A stretch of 64,000 nucleotides of DNA from an uncultured Ureaplasma sp. (GTDB lineage: Bacteria > Bacillota_I > Bacilli_A > Mycoplasmatales > Mycoplasmoidaceae): positions 1 through 64,000 of the forward strand of contig CAMQYY010000002.1 in assembly GCA_947039515.1 (NCBI GenBank). Direction: 5' to 3'. This document shows positions 8,608 to 19,922 of this stretch, piece after piece. Position 1 is the first letter of the stretch. Every line of letters starts with the position of its first letter. A program made the translations under genes and the position numbers. Under the pieces are notes generated by a model. It searched no databases. It saw nothing but the letters and a program-made list of their open reading frames with translations, and was not told the origin of the DNA.

Positions 8608-11013
8608 ATGATAGTTAGTAAAAACATGTTAGTGGATATGTGTCCTGATATTGAAAGAATATCAAATGAAGAACTTTCAAACGCATTTATCGCTATTGGT
8701 ATTGAAGTAGAAAAAACTTATAAGCATCCAAAGCTTAAAAATTTTTGTATTGGTTATGTTAAAAAAGTTATTAAACACCCTGATGCAAATAATTTAAAAA
8801 TAGCAACAGTTGTTGTTGAAAAGAAAAAAGAATTAACAATTGTTTGTGGTGGAAAAAACCTTATTAGTGATAGATATGTAATTGTTGCTAGAGTAGGTGC
8901 AAAATTACATGATGGTATGATTATTGAAGAAAGAACTATTCGAGGAATTAAATCTTCTGGAATGATTTGTTCTCTTCCTGAATTAACACCATATATTAAT
9001 TATAATTTTGATCCTAATGAAAAAAATAATATTATTTTGATTAAAAAACAAAATTTAGAAAAAAATGCTGGAGCAGGTGATTCTTTTGTTAGTAAATATT
9101 TTAATTTAGATGATAGTTTTTTTGAATTATCAATTCCAACAAATAGACCAGATCTTTTTGGTCTATACTCTTTAATTAAAGAAATATCTACTAAATTAAA
9201 TTTTAATTATAATTATGATTTCAAAAAATCTGAATTATTAGATGATATTTCTTTTAATAGTGGTTCAAAACCAAACTTGTTAATAGAATCTGATAAATGT
9301 ACTTCATTTGGTTATTTGACTTTTAAAAATAGAGGTGTTGATGTTAGTTTAACTCAAAAATCTCTTCTTGTATCATTAGGTCATAAAGTAGAAAATAATA
9401 TATCAGATTTAATAAAATTATTCTTTATTCAATTTGGTATCCCTTATTTAGTTATCAATGAATCTATTGATGAAAACTCAAATATTAGAATAGTAGATTC
9501 AAAAGAAAAAATTCAATTCACTGATATTGATAATAAAAAGTATGATATCCCAGTTAAAACACCATTAATTTATTTTAATGATAAATTAATATCAGTAATG
9601 GGTGCAATTCATAACATTGAAATTAAAAAAAGTGAAGAAACTTCAATTCTTTTATTTAATTTTGATAAATCAACACTTTATGAATTCTTTAGTAAGGTTG
9701 ATGTTGAAACATATAATAGTAAATTTTTAAAAAGAAACCATAATGATTTAATTAATAAATTAGCTATAATAGGATTAATTAATTTAGTTGCAATAACATT
9801 GAAACAAAAAGCAAACTATGATTTTACTTTTAATTCACCTGGTGAATTACCCAAGAGAGTTTTATTTGATTTTGAAGAAGCTCAAAAATTCTTAGCAGTT
9901 CCAATGAAACAAGAAGAAATTTATAATAAATTGATGAATTCATCATTTAATTTTGATGGTGAATATATTTCTCCGCCATGAAACAGATTTGATATTAATT
10001 CTAAATATTCTATTTATTCAGAAATTATTAAATATTTAGATTTTAATAATTTAAAACCAGAACCAATAGCAATGAAAATAAATTCAATTGTTAAAAATGA
10101 TAAATATAATTCAGCCTTTTTTAATTTTTCTCAAAAACTATTATATAAAGGATTTAATGAATTAGTTACTTATAAATTAATTTCAGATGAAAATAGAAAG
10201 TATTTTAATTTCTTTCATTTTTATACAAAATTAGAATTAATGAATCCAATAGTAAAAGATAAATTATTTATAAGAACTAATCCTGTTATTTCTATTTTGA
10301 AGGTTATTCAATATAATATTGAACACAAAAGAAAAATTCAACCATTATTTGAATTTTCATCAGTATGAGATAAAACTAATAATAAATATGACCAATTTTT
10401 ATCGTTAGTAATAACTGAGGATTTAATTCCTAAAAATGCTTTACTTGATTCTCAAGTAAAAACAAATTTAAATACAGTTAAATCATTTATTTATGATTTA
10501 TTATCATATTATTTTGATTCTATTAAATTTGAAGTTATTAAAAATTCTAATGTTTTAGGTATTGATTCAAAATCATTACTTTCTGTTAGTATTGAAAACG
10601 AGAGAATTGGTTATATAGCTCAATTTTCAAAAGAAATTTTAGATAGTTTCAAAATTAAAAATTTAGATAGTTATGTAGTAATGATTAATTTTACTAAAAT
10701 TGAAGATTATATTAATAAAATTAATCATAATAAAATTATTGAACCAAGTATCTATCAAGATTCAATAAAAGATTTAACAATTAGTCTAAATGATGATTCT
10801 AATCTAAATGATATTTTTAAAATAATTTTTAAAAATAATTCGGTTCATAGAGCTGAATTAATTGATTTTTATGAAAGTAATAATGATGATAAATTGTACA
10901 CAATAAGAATCGAATTAAGAACATATGATGAACAATTCACATCAACTATTATTTCTAGTATAATGGATGATGTAAAAACAAGTTTAAGCGAAAAGTGTTT
11001 TATAAAGCAATAA
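8608..11013 (+). CDS. pheT: Phenylalanyl-tRNA synthetase beta subunit
   Basis: 801 residues, typical length. Domains in order: an N-terminal tRNA-binding (OB) domain at about 40-155 (HPDANNLKIATV, GIKSSGMICS); the B3/B4 region with TNRPDLFGLYSLIKEIS; the B5 domain; a degenerate class II core; and the C-terminal ferredoxin-like anticodon-binding domain (SIYQDSIKDLTISL, VHRAELIDFY). Two internal UGA codons encode Trp. It is in an operon with pheS. Confidence 0.96.
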
Positions 11014-11034
11014 TAAAAAAGGTTTAGTTTTTAG

Positions 11035-11709
11035 ATGAGTCGTGAAATAGTAAAAAAAATAAAATTTCCTAAAAGAACAGAAATTCATAAATTGTATAGA
11101 CATTCCATTGAAGATTTTGCTAAAAAAATGGAAAAAATATTTGTTATTAAAGATTATTCTAAAATAGAAAAACAATTAAAAGATTTAGAAATTGAATATA
11201 ATGAATCTCATATTTCATTTGAAGAACAAATAAAAAATTCAAATGTTACAGATTTTTTTAAAAAAGATAAAAAAATTATCGATCAATTTAAGAAAATAGA
11301 AATATCAGACATTGATGATAGTGCTATTAAAGAGATAAGTGTTGGCTATGATGAATTAAAAATGCGTTATCTTAATAGTAAAATTAATTTTTCAACTGAT
11401 GAATTATTGAAATTATATATTGAAAATAATGAGATTAAAAAATTAAATTTAGTTCATGATAATATGAATGAGCTTGAAAATGATATTAAAAACTTTTCAT
11501 TAAATGGTGAAAATGATTTGAAAGATTTAGTAAATATTTTAAATGATGTTAATAATAATAAACTACAAGAAAATTTTTTAAAAGTTGATGTTGATAAAAT
11601 AGAAATTAATAAATCATTGAAGAAATCAAGTAAAATTTATTTTATTTTAGGAGTTATGACTTTAATAATTTCTTTAATCATTTTTATTTTAATTTTTTTA
11701 ATTATTTAA
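11035..11709 (+). CDS. Tail-anchored coiled-coil membrane protein
   Basis: 224 residues, not recognised. About 195 residues of charged, mostly helical sequence are followed by one hydrophobic segment (about 201-224) at the extreme C-terminus, so the bulk should face the cytoplasm. There is no signal peptide. It sits between pheT (22 bases upstream) and cmk (22 bases downstream) on the same strand and is probably co-transcribed with them. A tail-anchored coiled coil suggests a membrane scaffold; no function can be assigned. Confidence 0.7.
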   Translation: MSREIVKKIKFPKRTEIHKLYRHSIEDFAKKMEKIFVIKDYSKIEKQLKDLEIEYNESHISFEEQIKNSNVTDFFKKDKKIIDQFKKIEISDIDDSAIKEISVGYDELKMRYLNSKINFSTDELLKLYIENNEIKKLNLVHDNMNELENDIKNFSLNGENDLKDLVNILNDVNNNKLQENFLKVDVDKIEINKSLKKSSKIYFILGVMTLIISLIIFILIFLII

Positions 11710-11731
11710 TTTAATAATTTAAGGATTAAAA

Positions 11732-12388
11732 ATGAAAAAAAAAGTAGTTTCAATTTCAATAGACGGACCATCTGGTTCTGGTAAAACAACAATTGGAAAA
11801 CTTATGGCTGAAAAAATAGGAATGTTTTTTATCAGTTCAGGTTTAATTTATAGAGTTGTTGCATTATATTTAATTGAAAATAAGATTGAACCTAAAAATA
11901 TTACTGAAGAAATTTTAAGAGATATTAATATTGAATATATTGATATTGATCATGTTATTTTAAATAAAAAAAATGTAATAAAAGATTTATTTAGTACAGA
12001 AATTTCTAAATCAGCTTCATTATCAGCATGAAATCCAATTGTTAGAAAACATGTTAATAAAATTATTAAAAAAATTGCAAGTGAGATTGATACAATTGTT
12101 GAAGGAAGAGATATCGGAACCGCTGTTTTACCAAAATCTGTTTTCAAAATATTTATTACTGCTGATATAAGAATTAGAGCCCAAAGAAGAAAAGAACAAG
12201 TTAAAACTATAGAAGAATATAGAAAAATTTTAGATGATATTGTTGAAAGAGATGATAGAGATACTTCAAGACCTGTTGATCCATTAACTCCTGCAATAGA
12301 TTCTTATCTTTTTTTAAATAATGATTATACAGTTCAAGAGGCTACTGATATTTTAATTCAAGAATATCATAAAAAAGTTAAATATTAA
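11732..12388 (+). CDS. cmk: Cytidylate kinase
   Basis: 218 residues. It phosphorylates CMP and dCMP with ATP. The P-loop is DGPSGSGKTT, the family motif EGRDIGTAVLP is at about 128-138, and DRDTSRPVDPL is the LID and substrate region. AAGGA lies upstream of the ATG. It ends the plus-strand run that began at acpP, and its terminator lies within the 3' end of the convergent gene. Confidence 0.95.
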
Positions 12389-12391
12389 AGT

Positions 12392-14146
12392 CTATAAATT
12401 CTTAATAACTTTATTAAGAATTTTTTCTTTTTTCTTTTTTGTGAAATTAATATCAACATAAGCTAAATTTTTTAAGTTTTCATTATAAATATTATTTTTT
12501 AGTATTTGATTTGTAATTACATTTGCTTCTAATAAGTTTTTATTAATAATATCTTCTATATTTAAATTTTTAATTACTTCAAAGTTATAATTAATATTAC
12601 TAGTTATTTTTAGAAAATCTCTTGACCATTGTTCATTGATATTTTTTTTATCAATGTCCTTTTTCATTTTTTTAATATAAAAATTAATTTCATGAGAAAT
12701 TCCCTTGATTTTCATTTTACTTTTCTTAAATTCTCTTATTTCTTTAGTACATAAAGATCCGAATTCTGTTAATGATGAATTTTTTTCAATTAAAGTATTA
12801 AATATTTTTTGATATGAGTTATTAATTGTTTTTTTAGAAATGCTAATAATGTGTTTTGTAAAAATATTATTATCAATTTTTTTAAGATCAAATTCCAAAT
12901 ATATTTCATTTTTATTTTTAATAAGATTTAAATTATTAACAATAAAAAAACCTAAGAATAAATATTTATCAATATTTATTCTTTTGAAGATTGTAATTAA
13001 ATTTTGAGTTTTTATAGTATTAAATATTTTTTTATTTAAATCTATATTTAAAATTTTATTATTAAATGATCTATATCCTTCTATTTTGAAATTTTCTTCA
13101 TTAATATTATTATCAGTAATTAGAAATAAATTATTTTCTAAGTCACTATAAAATTTATTTGAAATTAAAAAATTATAACTATTTGTTAATGTTAACATTT
13201 CCATTTTGTTTAATATTGAATGATTTTCAATTAATGAATAACTCATTTTATTTATCTCTTTTATCATTGGTTCGTATTTACTATTTATTAATGAAAAGAG
13301 ATTAAAATTATATTCTTTAATTGTTTTTTTCATTAGTGTTGATAAAAAAGGTAAATGATCATTAAATAATGAAAATAATTCATCAAGTTTATCTGAATCA
13401 TTTTCATATTTTAAAATTTCTGTATATAAATTTGATTTTAATAATTTAAATGATTTTTTGATTTTCTTTAAATTATAAATGTCAAATTTTTTAATCAAAT
13501 CATTTAATTCATCTGATTCGATGTTTTCTCTTTTTATTAGAAAACCAGAAGTATTAAAATCATTTTCAATAAATCTAATATTTTTCTCAAATACATATCT
13601 GCCAATAAATAAATTTCTATCTTCTATTTTAGTAAAAACATAAATTTTATTTTCTCCATGACATTGGTTTATTTTTTGATTTATCTTAGAATTAATTCAA
13701 TTATTCTTTGTTTCTGGATAGTTAATAGCTATAAAATTCATATATTGGTAATTTTTTAAATCATCAATATTTAAAAAACAATCATCTTCAAAATCAAAAA
13801 TAATTGAATTATTTTCATTGTAATTTTTTCCATAAATTAATGCAATTTCATCATTATTTAAAAGAGTAATATTTTCAATTAAACTAGTTTTAGATAAAAT
13901 AACATTAGTATCAATATTTTTTAATATTTCTTCACAATAATCTCTTAAAATAATAGCCATTTTAATAGATTGATTATCATAACTTTTATATGAAAGATTG
14001 ATAATATATTGAAGAAAGTTTTCAATATATTCATATTTAGTATTTTTATTAAGAAATTCTTTGATTTCTGAATGTTCAAAATTACTTCTTAATAATTTTT
14101 TATAGGCTATATTTATTATTTTATTTTTATTCATCTTAAAGTTCAT
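12392..14146 (-). CDS. 584-residue protein of unknown function
   Basis: Not recognised. It is a continuous code-4 reading frame with one decisive UGA (13699-13697) that would split it under the standard code. The protein is Asn/Lys/Ile-rich, without signal peptide or membrane segment, and has alternating helical stretches and a central beta-rich part. A short segment near residue 470 (KGISHEINFYIKKM) faintly recalls a histidine-kinase H-box, but no ATPase domain follows. The ATG at 14146 overlaps the rnhC end by 11 bases; ATG 14134 is an alternative. It lies downstream of rnhC in the same orientation and is probably translated from the same transcript. Confidence 0.72.
12396..12433 (+). terminator. 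cmk terminator inside the neighbouring coding sequence
   Basis: A perfect 13-bp inverted repeat (AAATTCTTAATAA, 12396-12408, with 12411-12423) is followed by TTT, C, then a long T run. The apex must open to give a loop. The whole element lies inside the last codons of the convergent minus-strand gene that stops at 12392. There is no U-run on the minus side, so it serves cmk only. Confidence 0.75.
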
Positions 14147-15041
14147 TTATAGTTTTAAAATTTTGCTTAACAAATTCTTTTAATTGATGTTTTTTCATTA
14201 CTTCTCTTGCTTTATTTTTTATATTTACATTAGATGATCCTAAAGGAATATTAATTTTTGAAATTGATCTTAATTTATCTATTTGTTTCAAAAAATAGTA
14301 TCTAGCAATAATTGAAGCAGCAGCTACTGCAATATATTTCGTTTCTGCTTTTGTCTCAAAGAAATCAATTTTACTTACATTTTGAATATTCGCTTTTTTT
14401 AAATAATCATAATAGAGATTTCTACTAGCAAATTGATCCATTACTATTTTTGTATTAGTTATATTATTTTTTTCTATACCATTAAGTGCATCATTATGTA
14501 ATATTGCCTTTAAAATATTTCCATTTTCATATTTTTTATACAAATTATTATATTCCAAAGGATTTATTTCAGAAACTTTATATAAAATTAGTTTTCTAAT
14601 TTTGTGATATATATCAATAATTTTTTCATCTGTCAAAAATTTTGAATCTTTAACACCTATTTCTATTAAAAAATCAATCTGATTTCTTTTTACATAACAT
14701 GCACAAACAACAATGCCACCAAAGAAGTCACCAACACCAACTTCATCGCTCCCAATAATATCAAAAGAATTTTGAATATCTCTAAAATTTAATGTTAATT
14801 CTTCAACTTTTTTTTCACCTATGTTTAGATCACTTATTTTAAAATTTAATTTTTCATATCATTTTAAAGCTTCCGAACCTTGAAACATTGCCTTTTTTGT
14901 GTTATATATAGTAATGGTACAATTTTGTATTTTATACAATGATTTTATATTTTGGTTATTTGATTTAATTTTATACTTATAGATTTTTTTATTAAGTTCA
15001 TAAATCTCTTCATCTTTTAATAAAATTACAATATTATTCAT
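14136..15041 (-). CDS. rnhC: Ribonuclease HIII
   Basis: 301 residues. It cleaves the RNA strand of RNA-DNA hybrids. The N-terminal 80 residues form the TBP-like substrate-binding domain that marks HIII rather than HII. The catalytic domain opens with GSDEVGVGDFFGG, followed by KDSKFLTDE, the conserved MDQFAS and the AAAASIIAR-like helix. ATG 15041 is chosen because AAGG lies five bases upstream. Three UGA-encoded Trp are present. It shares an 11-base overlap with the unknown gene downstream. Confidence 0.92.
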
Positions 15042-15113
15042 AAATACCTTCAATTTATAATATTTTATATTAATATATAATGTATATACTAATAATAATT
15101 TTGGGAGAAAAAA

Positions 15114-16784
15114 ATGTTTTTTAATGATGAAAATGAATTTAACATTTATTCAGATGTTTTTAATGATAATGTTGATGATGATCCATATGCTTTTGATGAT
15201 GATGACCCATATTCATTTGGAGATGAAGATTCTACTACGAACAATGAAAATGTTGACTTTGAATTAGAAAAACAAATTGCTGAAGAAAAACATAAAATGG
15301 AAATGGCTCGTCTTGAAGCTCAAAGAAAATCAAGAGAGAGATTAGGTCAATTGAATAAAGGAGCTTTTTCAGCATCAGCTACTCCTACAACTTCTATTAG
15401 TATCAACACTGTTAGTGCATTTGATACAAGTTTAGATACTTCTTCAAACATATCAGAAAGTTTTACAGAATCAAACCCATATGATTTTGAAGACAATTAT
15501 GTTACACAAGCAGTTACTCAAAGAGGTATTGATAGTTCTGATACTACAACCAGTTCTCAATTAAAAATGAAGCCTGTTGTTGTTGAAAAATACTTAGTTA
15601 AAAAAGTTGTTCAAACTAATAAAATTACAGTTATATTTTCTTGATTAATTTCATTTGGAATTACTGCTGGTTTAGCATTAATACTTTTGGCTTACTTTGG
15701 TGTTGATGAATCAAGACAAGCTGGTCTTGCTGCTCAATTTAGTTTTTTAGAAAATGATATTTGATGAGTTGCTGTTGGTGCAACTGTTGGACTTTTATTT
15801 GCTCTTTTAATAACAATGATTATTATGATTGTATTCCTTCATAAGAAAACTACAATTATAAACATAACAATTAAAGAAAAAGCTGAACAAATGGCTGCTA
15901 AAGAAGCGCTAGTTCAACGAGCTAGAGAAGAAGCTATTAGACGTTATAAAATTGAAAAAGCAAAACGTGTTATTGCTGAACATCAAAAAAGTAAATCTGG
16001 TATTGATAAAAACAAGAAGGATGCTTCAGTTATTCCTTCAATTAGAAAAATTATCTTTAATACAGATGAAATTAATAGTTATGAACTAAAAAATACTGAT
16101 TTTGAAAAATTAATTTTATCTCCTAGAATTATTCAAGATGGTAATAAATTAAACATTCTTAAAAATTATAATAATGTTTTTACTAACCAATTCAAATTAA
16201 TTACTTCTCCTTTTGTGGAAAATAAAGAATTAGAACCAACATCTGATAAAATGCATGAATTATTGCAAATCAAAAATAATGCAAATTTAAAATTAATTTC
16301 ACCATTCTATGTTTATGAAGTTCCTAATGCTGAAATCGGATTATCTCTATCAACTTGAGAAGATAATAATGAAAAAGTTAAACAAATTTTAATTTCAAAA
16401 CCAACAAGAATTAAAAATAATTTCTTGATTACTAATTCTAATATTCCTGTTTCAAATGAATTTATTTCAAAATTATTTAGTGAAAAATTATCTTATGAAG
16501 ATAAAGAAGATGGAAAAGATATTAACTTAACTATTTATTCAAATAATTCAGAAATTAAAAATGATTTAAAAGAAGTAATTAAAAATTTCTCAGATTATTT
16601 AGAAAAAACACCAGAAACTCAAATTCTTATTTTAGATGGTATTTGTTACATTTCTTCAATTGTTTCAATTGGATTTATGGAACCAGAGTTAGATGATAAA
16701 TCACCTGAAGAAATTAAAAAGATATTAATTGATCAAATTAAAATTGATGCAAAATTTTTCAAAAGACTTAATAAAGCAATATAG
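15114..16784 (+). CDS. Acidic two-TM membrane protein of unknown function
   Basis: 556 residues, not recognised. Residues 1-45 are extremely acidic with repeated DPYAF and DPYSF motifs, and a third, NPYDF, lies near 120. A Glu/Lys/Arg helix (about 45-80) and a Ser/Thr-rich linker follow. Two membrane segments lie at about 177-198 and 217-242, then a basic coiled coil (about 250-290) and a 260-residue globular C-terminal domain. Both large ends should be cytoplasmic. GGGAG precedes the ATG. It is monogenic, with a strong terminator after it. Acidic, aromatic and proline-containing N-termini recall terminal-organelle proteins, so a membrane-to-cytoskeleton anchor is a reasonable guess. Confidence 0.78.
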
Positions 16785-16787
16785 TAA

Positions 16788-16818
16788 AAATAGATATATC
16801 AATATATCTATTTTTTTT
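16788..16818 (+). terminator. Rho-independent terminator after the two-TM protein gene
   Basis: The arm AAATAGATATAT (16788-16799) pairs with 16802-16813, the apex opening to a small loop, and T-run bases follow directly. It lies four bases after the TAG stop. Confidence 0.8.
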
Positions 16819-16826
16819 ATTTCATA

Positions 16827-16984
16827 TGGTATAATTTTTTTGTATAAAGAAAGAGTTTTTTAACTCACCTGATATATTGTTTTTAAAAAATTAATAATAG
16901 GTTAATAAGCTTTTAATATGATAAAAATTTATATTTTGTCTATCACTTATTTATATATACATTGAAAAGATTTAAGGAATTTTA
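16827..16984 (+). promoter_or_regulatory. infC operon promoter and structured leader
   Basis: TGGTATAAT (16827-16835) is an extended -10 box, giving transcription from about 16842. The leader of about 140 nt has a GAGTT/AACTC hairpin (16853-16866), and an ACCT (16867-16870) that can pair with AGGT (16899-16902). In Bacillus the infC-rpmI-rplT leader is bound by L20 for feedback control; that this leader does the same is inference from position and length. Confidence 0.55.
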
Positions 16985-17506
16985 ATGGTTCAAAAAAATA
17001 ATAGCCCTTTAATCACTTCTAAGTCAAACATATCACATATGAATGTTATTGATAGCGATGGAAAAAATTTAGGTAAAATGACTAAAGAAGAGGCACTATC
17101 GCTTGCTGAGAGAGATCAATTGGATCTAGTTTTATTTAGTTTTAAGGATAATCAAGCTTTTGTTAAAATATTAGATTATGGTAAATTTAAATTTGAACAA
17201 AATAAAAAGAAGAAACAAAATACCAAAAATCAAGTAATAACTAAAAAGAAGGAAATAAAAGTAAAACCCTTAATAGGCGATCATGATTTGAAAATTAGAG
17301 CAAAAAATGCTTTAAAATGACTTGATGAGGGTAATAGAGTTTCATTTGTTATTGAAGTAAGGGGAAGAATTTCTTCTAAACCAGAACTTGTTGATAATGT
17401 ACATGAAAAGTTTATTGAATTATTAGAAGATAAAGGTGTTATACAAATTTCAAAAAAAAGAATTAGTAGCACTAGATATGAAACATTAATTGTTCCAAAA
17501 AAATAG
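16985..17506 (+). CDS. infC: Translation initiation factor IF-3
   Basis: 173 residues. IF-3 keeps ribosomal subunits apart and checks the start codon on the 30S subunit. The N-terminal domain (NVIDSDGKNLGKMTKEEA, LDLVLF, VKILDYGKFKFE) and C-terminal domain (GDHDLKIRAKNALKW, GRISSKPEL) are both complete. AAGGA lies six bases before ATG 16985. The start is ordinary ATG rather than the rare codon used by enteric infC. It heads the usual infC-rpmI-rplT operon. Confidence 0.95.
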
Positions 17507-17532
17507 TTAAATTTTTAAAGGATTAAAAAAAG

Positions 17533-17724
17533 ATGAAAGTTAAACAAAAAACAAAAAAAGCAGCAGCTAAAAGGTTCACTGAAACAAAATCTGGTGAATT
17601 AAAAAGAAAGCATGCTTATAGATCACATATGGCTATTGGTAGTACAACAAAAACTAAAAGACATCTTAAAAAAGATGGATTAGTTCATAAAAGTGATCGT
17701 AAAAGATACGAACAATGCTTATAA
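17533..17724 (+). CDS. rpmI: 50S ribosomal protein L35
   Basis: 63 residues, full length. Very basic, with the L35 pattern KTKKAAAKRF near the N-terminus and AYRSHM and KRHLKK in the middle. AAAGGA precedes the ATG. It is the second gene of the infC operon, in the standard order. Confidence 0.96.
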   Translation: MKVKQKTKKAAAKRFTETKSGELKRKHAYRSHMAIGSTTKTKRHLKKDGLVHKSDRKRYEQCL

Positions 17725-17754
17725 TATATTTAAATTTAAAGAACAGAGGATAAA

Positions 17755-18099
17755 ATGAGAGTAAAAGGTGGACCAAGTACTAGACAACGTAGAAAAAAAT
17801 GATTAAAGCAAGCTGAAGGTTATTGAGGTACTAGACATGTTACTTATAAAGTAGCTAAGCAAACTGTAATAAGAGCTTCACAATATTCTTATAGAGATAG
17901 AAGAAAAAGAAAATCAGATTTTAGAAAATTATGAATAGCAAGAATTAATGCTTCTGTTAGAGAAGAAGGTTATACATATTCAAAATTTATTCATGCACTA
18001 TCTATAAAAAATATTGCTCTTAATAGAAAAATGTTGTCTGAAATGGCTATTAATAATTCTGCTGAATTCAAAAATTTAGTTAAATTTGTAATGAATTAA
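17755..18099 (+). CDS. rplT: 50S ribosomal protein L20
   Basis: 114 residues. L20 is an early 50S assembly protein and in Bacillus the repressor of its own operon. The motifs [15 protein letters not shown] and [11 protein letters not shown] are the family core. The Trp in LWIARIN is encoded by TGA, one of the best local proofs of code 4. AGAGGA lies before the ATG. Confidence 0.97.
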
Positions 18100-18139
18100 T
18101 TATTTAACTTATATTAAATAGATAAATTTAAGGTTTAAA

Positions 18140-19873
18140 ATGTCAAAAGTATTTTTTTGTAAAAATTGTAATAAATTCGCTCGAATTTTAGATGATCAAA
18201 AATGTGAAGTTTGTAGAATGTCAATTGATGAAATAGAATTTTTAGTTAGAAATCACCCTGAATTTTTCAAACAAAATGGGAATCAAAATTTAGAATCTAA
18301 TTCAAGTTTAACAGAAACTAGAATTATTGAAATTGAAAAAAAAGAAATTGAAAATGCAAGAGATGCTTTATTTTTAGAAAAAGAAAAAAATATTAGTGAA
18401 CATGTTGATACAGATGAATTAATTGAGAAACAAATAAGAGAAGAAGAAGAACGTTTAGTTAATGAAGAAATTGAATTAGAAAAAGAAAGAGAAAGAATCA
18501 TTAAAAATATTCAATTAGAAGAAGAAAGATTAAAAAAAGAAGCTGAATTGGAAGAAGCTAGATTAGCAGCAGCAGAAGTTGAATTAGAAAAAAATAGATT
18601 AGCAGAAGAAGAAAAAGCTAAAAGAAAAGCAAAATTAGAAGAGGCTAGATTAGTAGCAGAAGAACAAGCTAAAAAAGAAGCAGAATTGGAAGAAGCTAGA
18701 TTATTAGCAGAAGAAGAAGCTGAATTAGAAAAAGCTAGATTAGTAGCAGAAGAACAAGCTAAAAAAGAAGCTGAATTGGAAGAGGCTAGATTATTAGCAG
18801 AAGAAGAAGCTGAATTAGAAAAAGCTAGATTAGCAGCAGAAGAACAAGCTAAAAAAGAAGCTGAATTGGAAGAAGCTAGATTAGTAGAAGAAAAAGCTGA
18901 ATTAGAAAAAGCTAGATTAGCAGCAGAAGAACAAGCCAAAAAAGAAGCTGAATTGGAAGAGGCTAGATTAGCAGCAGAAAAAATAACAAATAAACAACTT
19001 TTGTTAGAACAAATACAAGCTGAAAAAGAAAAAACTAAACAACTTTTATTTGAACAAGTTCAAAATGAAAAAGCTGAAAAAGAAAAAGCAAAACAACTTT
19101 TATTAGAACAAATTCAAATCGAAAAAGAAAAAACCATAAAATTAGAAAAAGAAACAGAAGAAACTATAAAATTAGTAGAAGAAGCTACTGAAAAATTAAT
19201 GGAAAATGATAATGATGTCAATGCTTTAACAGATACTCTTTCTATTGATTTAGATATTGATAAAATTATTGAACCTAATTTTGATTCTAGTTCATTGAAA
19301 GAAAATAATTCTATTTCTAAAAGTAAATTAATTGAATCTATGGATTTTGCAATGGATGACTTATCATCTTGAGATGAACAATCTGAAGAAAGCAAAACAA
19401 TTAATTTAGAAAATGTTGATACCAAGTATAATAATGATGAAGGTCAAGAATTGGACATTGGAATTGTTGATTTTATTACCACTAATATTAATGAAAAAGA
19501 AACCAAGATAATCGAAGAAGATAATAAAACAAAAGAAGAATCAAATCCAATAGAAACTCCACAAGTTAGTACAACTACTGTTTTAACTTCAAGGTTAAAT
19601 TTGGAATCAGTTAAAACCAGTGCCAACACATTAATGGATAAAATTATCAATTTTTTAACTTCTAAAAGAAATGGTAAACCTGTTAAAAATATTTTATCTA
19701 CAATTGGTAATTTATCATTTTTAGATAAAAATGATAAAAAGAAATTTATAGAAATTTGAAAAAAATTAGAATTCATTTCTTCTTTAAATGATGAATCAAA
19801 AATTTCAAAAGATCATATAATTCAAATTTTAGATGCTGAAATTTATATTGATGATATCATTTTATTAAATTAA
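18140..19873 (+). CDS. CxxC-headed long coiled-coil protein
   Basis: 577 residues, not recognised. The N-terminus has CKNC, 11 residues, then CEVC, a probable zinc site. Residues 70-360 form an almost uninterrupted Glu/Lys/Ala/Leu coiled coil, with 30-residue tandem units (EEQAKKEAELEEARLLAEEE and a similar second half). An acidic Ser/Asp-rich linker (about 360-480) and a C-terminal globular domain of about 90 residues follow. There is no signal peptide or membrane segment. It lies 40 bases after rplT and ends at a strong terminator. A rod with a zinc head and a folded tail suggests a cytoskeletal spacer; sequence alone cannot prove it. Confidence 0.8.
18659..18976. repeat. 90-bp in-frame tandem repeats of the coiled coil
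   Basis: Units start at 18659, 18749, 18839 (87 bp, one codon lost) and 18926 (partial). Each encodes a 30-residue Glu/Lys/Ala-rich heptad-like unit. Near-identity at DNA level means copy number may vary between strains. Confidence 0.85.
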
Positions 19874-19885
19874 ATTTTAAAAAGG

Positions 19886-19915
19886 AAAAAAAACTTCTTT
19901 TAAGAAGTTTTTTTA
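19886..19915 (+). terminator. Terminator between the coiled-coil gene and mnmA
   Basis: AAAAACTTC pairs with GAAGTTTTT around a TTTTAA loop and runs into a T tract. Only about eight bases separate the T tract from the mnmA start codon. Confidence 0.85.
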
Positions 19916-19922
19916 TTTATAT

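Noticed and set aside
12640-12760. Histidine-kinase H-box in the 584-residue protein
   Set aside because: Only a short SHEIN resemblance; no N, G1 or G2 boxes follow, so no kinase was called.
13400-14146. Two separate genes divided near 13697 on the minus strand
   Set aside because: The only break is a TGA codon in the same frame; no ribosome-binding site or ATG marks a second gene.
18511-18939. A 142-residue Ser/Ala-rich open frame on the minus strand
   Set aside because: It is the mirror of the repetitive coiled-coil gene on the plus strand and has no ribosome-binding site.
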